DNA from: a bacterium
Lineage (GTDB): Bacteria; Latescibacterota; UBA2968
Reading direction: 5' to 3'
NCBI GenBank assembly: GCA_027296045.1
Contig: JAPUJS010000338.1
Location: 1 to 10,143 of the forward strand
Length of the DNA stretch: 10,143 nt
The notes below the pieces were generated by a model. It was given only the letters and a program-made list of their open reading frames with translations, searched no databases and had not been told where the DNA came from. The translations under genes were made by a program, and so were the position numbers. Shown here in pieces: positions 6,132 to 10,143 of the stretch; position 1 is the first letter of the stretch; each line of letters begins with the position of its first letter.

Positions 6132-7391
6132 TTATTTCAATTGAAAGGCGTGTAAAAAATCCAACAGCATCGCCCGCAACACCACATCTTGCCAGTACAC
6201 TAGGAGATTCACTCCCGCTACACCTCCCACCCACAGACACGTCGACCAAAGTCCCTTATAATCGATCAAAAACCAGATCCAGGATGCGGCAAATACAATA
6301 AAAAACGGCTCCAGAGGCAGGCGAAATCGGGCAGCGCCATACAGGAAAAAAGAAAACACAGCGAGGGAAATTCCGATAAACCCGGACAGCAGCAAAAAAT
6401 CTTCCGTCTTCCAGAACCGATAGAAACCGCCTACAAAAAAAGGCAACAGGGTCATGAACCAAACGTGATACTCGGGCCGGAAGAAATACCAGAATCGTAA
6501 GAATCGCTCCAACACCCACCGGGCATACCGTTGGGGATGGTTCAAAATAGACGACAGGCCCTGCCCAAACCAGATTCGGTCCCGTTCAATCTCCGAGGGA
6601 GTTTGCTCAAACACCTGTCTTTCAATCCCCCACCCGGCCGCTTGCCGCCAGTCGGGATTTGCACCATTGCTACGTGCCAGAATAAAACCGCTGTGCGTCG
6701 ACAAAATCGGCCAGACCCCGTGCACCTGGTAGTTTCGCACCGTCCAGGGAAACAAAACCACGCCTGCAGCCAACCCCGCCCAGAAGGCCCGCATCCACAA
6801 ATGTCTGGACCGTTTCACCAGGGCAACCAGAACAAGCGCTGCGAGAAAAACCAACCCGACCGGTCGGGTCAATCCGGCCATTCCGATTGCCGCTCCACCC
6901 CCCAACCAGCCCCCAACCCCCTTTTCTCGAACCAGCGCCCAGGCCCCCAGCACCAGCCAGAAGATAAACCAGGTTTCGGTCATCACCTCGCTGCAGACAG
7001 CCACCAGGGGTCCGTAGAAAGCAGCAACCGCACCACTCAACAAACCCAGCCGCGGGCCCAACCGGTCGCCCAGCTTCTGGACCCAGAGACATGTAAGCGC
7101 ACCCACCACACACTGGACAAGCTGCACGGCCAAATGGCGATAGCCAAAAACCCCGTAGACCAGTGCCAGAAAAAACGGATAAAAAGGTGCCCGCCACGAC
7201 CGCAGTTCAAATCCAAACCAGTTTTCCCGCGCCACAAACCCATCGCCACGAAGCAAATTCAGGGCGATCTCGTCATAGTCCAGCGTATCCTGGGGAGGGA
7301 CCTCATAGCCCTGCAAAACATAGACCACCCGCGCAGAAAGGGCAATCAGAAACAGCCCCCATCGAAGGAGGCTTGGCGTGAAGGATTTCAT
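6132..7391 (-). CDS. GT-C glycosyltransferase, PMT_2/ArnT-like membrane protein
   Basis: 419-aa polytopic inner-membrane protein from the ATG at 7391 (AAGG 5 nt upstream). A GTG at 7406 that overlaps the preceding TGA is a close alternative, with AAGGA 4 nt upstream. The longer open frame reaching 7484 would run far into the preceding gene and is unlikely. After one N-terminal helix the first periplasmic loop carries DTLDYDEIA (35-43), the acidic catalytic-type motif of PMT_2/GT39-like enzymes, and RAPFYPFFLAL (68-78), the usual R-x-P-x-YP element. A SEVMTETW stretch follows at the end of a later helix. About ten hydrophobic helices span the rest, and there is no large C-terminal domain. It should use a polyprenyl-phosphate-linked sugar to decorate a glycan or lipid on the outer face of the membrane. 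It is the third gene of the block. Substrate not predictable. Confidence 0.85.
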   Translation of the reverse strand: MKSFTPSLLRWGLFLIALSARVVYVLQGYEVPPQDTLDYDEIALNLLRGDGFVARENWFGFELRSWRAPFYPFFLALVYGVFGYRHLAVQLVQCVVGALTCLWVQKLGDRLGPRLGLLSGAVAAFYGPLVAVCSEVMTETWFIFWLVLGAWALVREKGVGGWLGGGAAIGMAGLTRPVGLVFLAALVLVALVKRSRHLWMRAFWAGLAAGVVLFPWTVRNYQVHGVWPILSTHSGFILARSNGANPDWRQAAGWGIERQVFEQTPSEIERDRIWFGQGLSSILNHPQRYARWVLERFLRFWYFFRPEYHVWFMTLLPFFVGGFYRFWKTEDFLLLSGFIGISLAVFSFFLYGAARFRLPLEPFFIVFAASWIWFLIDYKGLWSTCLWVGGVAGVNLLVYWQDVVLRAMLLDFLHAFQLK

Positions 7392-7402
7392 AAACGCCTT
7401 GC

Positions 7403-9040
7403 TCACGGCTTCCTTGCCACCATCACATGGTTCCAGGCGTCTCCCTCCACCCGGTGCAATCGGTCCAGTGCCAGGGAACAGCATTGAACCCCCAAATAAG
7501 CCAGACGCACAAACGGAATCAACAGGCCCCGTTCAAAATGCTCCAGATAATAACAAAACCGAACCCCGGCAGTGACCCAATAGCCGGCCATCGCCGTAAC
7601 CTGCTCCACCTTCAAGCCGACCTTTTCTGCCAGATGTCGCAACCCAAACGGCGTATACCGATAATAATCGTGGGGTTCTTCGTGCAGACCCCAGATGTGG
7701 GGTGCCGTCAAAATCAAACACCCGTCAGGCTTCAACACCCGACCCATTTCCCGCAAAGCCTGCTCGGGCTCCCGCACGTGTTCCAGCACCTGATTGCACA
7801 ATACCGTTTCAAAACCGTTTTGTGCAAACGGCAGTGCCAGCGTATCGCCCCAAACATCGATGCGGGCCTCCCGATACCGATCTCGATCCCACTCCATCCC
7901 CACATAAGATCCCACCTGAAACAGGGCCTCAAAAGGGCGTCCGCCACACCCCACATCCAGAAGCCGACCGGAAACCTGGGAAGACAGGCCCACCATCGTC
8001 TGTCGCATAGCCCTGTGGACCACCCAGTTTTTGCTCCACAACCCCGCCGGGCAGCCATCCACACCATCCCCTTCCATGTCCACTCCCAAGAGAAAACGCC
8101 CCGCCCAGAGGGCAAGTCCAGAGGCCCCGACCACCACCCACCACCCACCCTTTCCCTGAACCTGTACAACGACCATTCCTGCAAGAACCAACAAAACAGC
8201 CACCCCGTACATCCGACTCACAGCCCCCCAAACCGTGCAACCGTTTTGGACCAGCCGCTGCGCAACATGGTCCCGGCTTGCACGACTGATCGGGCGACCC
8301 TTGGAAAACCGGACAACCGAAATAAACACCGCCTCAAAACTCACAATCCCCAGCACAAGGAATGCCGCCAGATACCCCCATGGTTCTGGATAAACGCGCG
8401 ATACCCCAATCCCCATCGCTCCCAACAAAAATCCGACCAACAAACTTCCCATATCGCCCATATAAATCCGCGCCGGATGGGCATTGTGAATCCAGAATCC
8501 GACCAGGCCGCCTGCAAGTGCCAGTCCCACCGCCAGCAGGATAGGGGTTCCAGAAAACCACCCCAGCAGTCCTAATCCCATACCTGCAATCGCCCCACAC
8601 CCGGCCGACAATCCGTCCTCCATATCCAGCACATTAAACCCGTGGCACATCCACACCAGCCACATCACGGTGAGTACGCCATCCAGAACCGGAATATTCA
8701 CCAGTTGGACCCGCAGACCCAGTCCAACCGCCAGGGCGGCACCCATCACCGTCCATATTACTTTCCAGCGGGGAGAAAAGGGCCACACATCATCAAAAAA
8801 ACCGACCACGGCCAGGGCAATCGCCCCGGCCCAAACGCCGGTAGGAAGAGGATTTGGGAGAAAAAGAAAAGCCAGAAAAATGGCGGGCACAAAAGCCAGC
8901 CCGCCAAATGGAGGAATGGGTACAGGTGTAGCAGAACCCGAACGTCTGTACGGTTCTGTTCGGTTCAGAAAAAAGCGCAGCAGAGCCGTAAAAAGAAAGG
9001 CCAATCCAAATGGGGCCAGAAAATACAGGAAGGGAGCCAA
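7403..9040 (-). CDS. Fusion: WecA/MraY-like polyprenyl-phosphate sugar-1-phosphate transferase + SAM methyltransferase
   Basis: 545 aa in one uninterrupted frame from a TTG at 9040 (GAGGG 9 nt upstream, across a 9-T run). Residues 1-320 are a multi-helix membrane domain of the MraY/WecA family. They contain PIPPFGG (41-47), GFFDD (80-84, the Mg2+/catalytic Asp pair), NVLDMEDGLSAG (136-147, N-x2-D-x2-DG), ARIYMGDMGSLLVGF (190-204) and SKGRPISRASRDHVAQRL (246-263). The last is the site of the family's HxH loop, degenerate here. This domain would start glycan synthesis by moving sugar-1-phosphate onto undecaprenyl phosphate. Residues 335-545 form a class I methyltransferase with motif I LLDVGCGGRPF (360-370), LPFAQNGFETVLCNQVLEHV (403-422), RVLKPDGCLILTAPH (434-448) and the HDYYRYT element (457-463) common in sugar-locus methyltransferases. 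Usual WecA-type proteins are about 330-370 aa, so the second domain is a full addition. Gaps are 25 nt upstream and about 11 nt downstream. Confidence 0.87.
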   Translation of the reverse strand: MAPFLYFLAPFGLAFLFTALLRFFLNRTEPYRRSGSATPVPIPPFGGLAFVPAIFLAFLFLPNPLPTGVWAGAIALAVVGFFDDVWPFSPRWKVIWTVMGAALAVGLGLRVQLVNIPVLDGVLTVMWLVWMCHGFNVLDMEDGLSAGCGAIAGMGLGLLGWFSGTPILLAVGLALAGGLVGFWIHNAHPARIYMGDMGSLLVGFLLGAMGIGVSRVYPEPWGYLAAFLVLGIVSFEAVFISVVRFSKGRPISRASRDHVAQRLVQNGCTVWGAVSRMYGVAVLLVLAGMVVVQVQGKGGWWVVVGASGLALWAGRFLLGVDMEGDGVDGCPAGLWSKNWVVHRAMRQTMVGLSSQVSGRLLDVGCGGRPFEALFQVGSYVGMEWDRDRYREARIDVWGDTLALPFAQNGFETVLCNQVLEHVREPEQALREMGRVLKPDGCLILTAPHIWGLHEEPHDYYRYTPFGLRHLAEKVGLKVEQVTAMAGYWVTAGVRFCYYLEHFERGLLIPFVRLAYLGVQCCSLALDRLHRVEGDAWNHVMVARKP

Positions 9041-9065
9041 AAAAAAACGCCCTCGACAGAAACGA

Positions 9066-10143
9066 TCAGGATGCAGTGCCCTTGGGTTTGAAGCTGTGCA
9101 CGGCTTCGACCACCTGGACGAATTCCGATTCGGTCATATGCGGATAAAGCGGCAACGTCACCATCTCTTGCCAGACCGAATCCGTCACCGGCAACTCCCG
9201 GCGATAGGGTTCGTAGACCGAATACAGGTGATTGGGTTTGTAATGCACCCCGGCCGTAATCCCACGCTCTGCCAGGTGTTCAATCAACCCGTCCCGATCG
9301 GGCACCCGGGCCACATAGGCGTGCATCGAACTTTTCGCATAGGGTTTTTCAACAGGCACCCGAAGCCAATCCAGATCGGCAAAAGCCTTCTCATACTGCA
9401 ACACAATTTCTCGACGCTGGGCGTTGGTCGATTCCAATCTCCCCAGCTGTACCAGGCCGAGGGCCGCATTCAAATCGTTCATCTGAAACTTGAAGCCCAC
9501 TTCATTCACATCATAATCCCACGACGGACGACCATTTCTGGGCTCATCCCCAAACCGATCCCAGGTATCCCGCGTGATCCCCATCCACCGCAACTGCTTG
9601 GCGCGTTCGACCAGACCGCCATCATGGGTGGTCAGCATACCGCCGTCACACGTCGAGAGATTTTTCACGGCCTGAAACGAAAAACACGTTATCGTGCCCA
9701 GTCCTCCCACCATTTTCCCTTTATATCGAGCCCCCGAAGCGTGTGCGGCATCTTCCACCACCGGAATATCGTGCGCCCGGGACAGATCCAAAATCGGATC
9801 CATATCGCAGGGGTGGCCCGCAAAATGCACCACCATAATCGCCCGGGTGTTTTTGCTAATATTCGCCGCAATAGAAGCCGGATCAATATTCAGTGTTTCT
9901 GGATCAATATCACAAAAGACCGGCGTGGCATTGTTTTGCAAAATCGCATGATTGCTCGACACAAACGTCATCGGCGTGCTAATCACCTCGCCACCCTCCA
10001 CGTCCAGCAACCGGAGCGCCAAGAACAGAGCAGCCGAACAGGAGTTCAAAGCCACCGCATGCTCGACACCAACGTATTTGGCAAAAGTTGCTTCCAACTC
10101 AGAAACTTTCGGCCCGGCACCCACCCACCCCGAAAGCAAAACC
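9066..10143 (-). CDS. DegT/DnrJ/EryC1/StrS-family PLP aminotransferase, N terminus cut by right edge
   Basis: The frame stays open to the right edge. The first in-frame start codon visible is a TTG at 10139, but the first residues (LSGWVGAGPKVSELE) align with roughly position 25-30 of family members. The true start therefore lies outside the window. About 357 codons are seen against a usual 370-390. Family hallmarks, numbered from that TTG: the LNSCSAALFLALRLL cofactor region (31-45), EVISTPMTF (51-59), VVHFAGHPCDMDPI (103-116), VVEDAAHASGA (127-137, Asp130 contacting the PLP pyridine nitrogen) and SFQAVKNLSTCDGG (154-167, with Lys159 as the Schiff-base lysine). These enzymes convert 3- or 4-keto nucleotide sugars to amino sugars. 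That fits a downstream deacetylase and a sugar-phosphate transferase: the locus appears to build an amino-sugar-containing glycan. The product sugar is not predictable. Confidence 0.9.
   Translation of the reverse strand, partial: VLLSGWVGAGPKVSELEATFAKYVGVEHAVALNSCSAALFLALRLLDVEGGEVISTPMTFVSSNHAILQNNATPVFCDIDPETLNIDPASIAANISKNTRAIMVVHFAGHPCDMDPILDLSRAHDIPVVEDAAHASGARYKGKMVGGLGTITCFSFQAVKNLSTCDGGMLTTHDGGLVERAKQLRWMGITRDTWDRFGDEPRNGRPSWDYDVNEVGFKFQMNDLNAALGLVQLGRLESTNAQRREIVLQYEKAFADLDWLRVPVEKPYAKSSMHAYVARVPDRDGLIEHLAERGITAGVHYKPNHLYSVYEPYRRELPVTDSVWQEMVTLPLYPHMTESEFVQVVEAVHSFKPKGTAS

Noticed and set aside
7392..7484. Upstream extension of the PMT_2-like gene to 7484
   Set aside because: The extra residues are Gly/Pro/charged with no membrane character and lie inside the C-terminal coding region of the fusion gene. 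Shine-Dalgarno sequences support starts at 7391 or 7406.
8040..8090. Possibility that the transferase-methyltransferase fusion is a sequencing artefact
   Set aside because: The frame is open throughout, the linker carries no homopolymer or odd sequence near the domain boundary, and both domains look complete. It is kept as real but listed as the test that would refute the finding.
6531..8575. Long plus-strand open frames opposite the GT-C and fusion genes (6531-7487 and 7427-8575)
   Set aside because: Low-complexity Pro/Gln/His/Arg-rich translations without motifs. They mirror hydrophobic coding sequence on the minus strand and are composition shadows.

Overview
This window is a stretch of glycan-assembly genes, all read from the minus strand, so transcription runs from high to low coordinates. 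The DNA looks moderately GC-rich by eye. GTG and TTG starts are common, and several gene pairs overlap or sit 10-25 nt apart, so the host is clearly bacterial. A polysaccharide deacetylase of the kind found in exosortase (PEP-CTERM) exopolysaccharide loci, together with a secreted protein that starts like a gingipain (C25) propeptide, suggests a diderm environmental bacterium or candidate phylum. I cannot name the taxon.

Upstream block (10143 to 3311), probably one operon of six genes: a PLP-dependent DegT/StrS-type sugar aminotransferase (cut at the right edge); an unusual fusion of a WecA/MraY-like polyprenyl-phosphate sugar-1-phosphate transferase with a SAM methyltransferase; a multi-spanning GT-C glycosyltransferase; a second, stand-alone SAM methyltransferase; a GT-B (GT4-like) glycosyltransferase; and a DUF3473-type polysaccharide deacetylase. 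Gaps are 25, 11 and 22 nt, then an ATGA overlap, then 10 nt. Together these could make an amino-sugar nucleotide, load the first sugar phosphate on the lipid carrier, extend and methylate the glycan, and deacetylate it.

Middle (3310 to 2041): a 211-nt leader with a plausible sigma-70 promoter, then an extended-SDR NAD-dependent sugar epimerase/dehydratase. It ends at an 18-bp inverted repeat followed by a T-run, which reads as an intrinsic terminator and may also be a dispersed repeat.

Downstream block (1870 to 1): a second GT-C membrane protein, resembling the TMTC/PMT group but with a short C-terminal region in place of TPRs. After 24 nt comes the start of a secreted protein with a signal peptide, cut by the left edge.

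No RNA genes, CRISPR arrays, insertion sequences or integrases were seen. The most unusual item is the transferase-methyltransferase fusion. The rest is a recognisable but unassigned polysaccharide or glycosylation locus.
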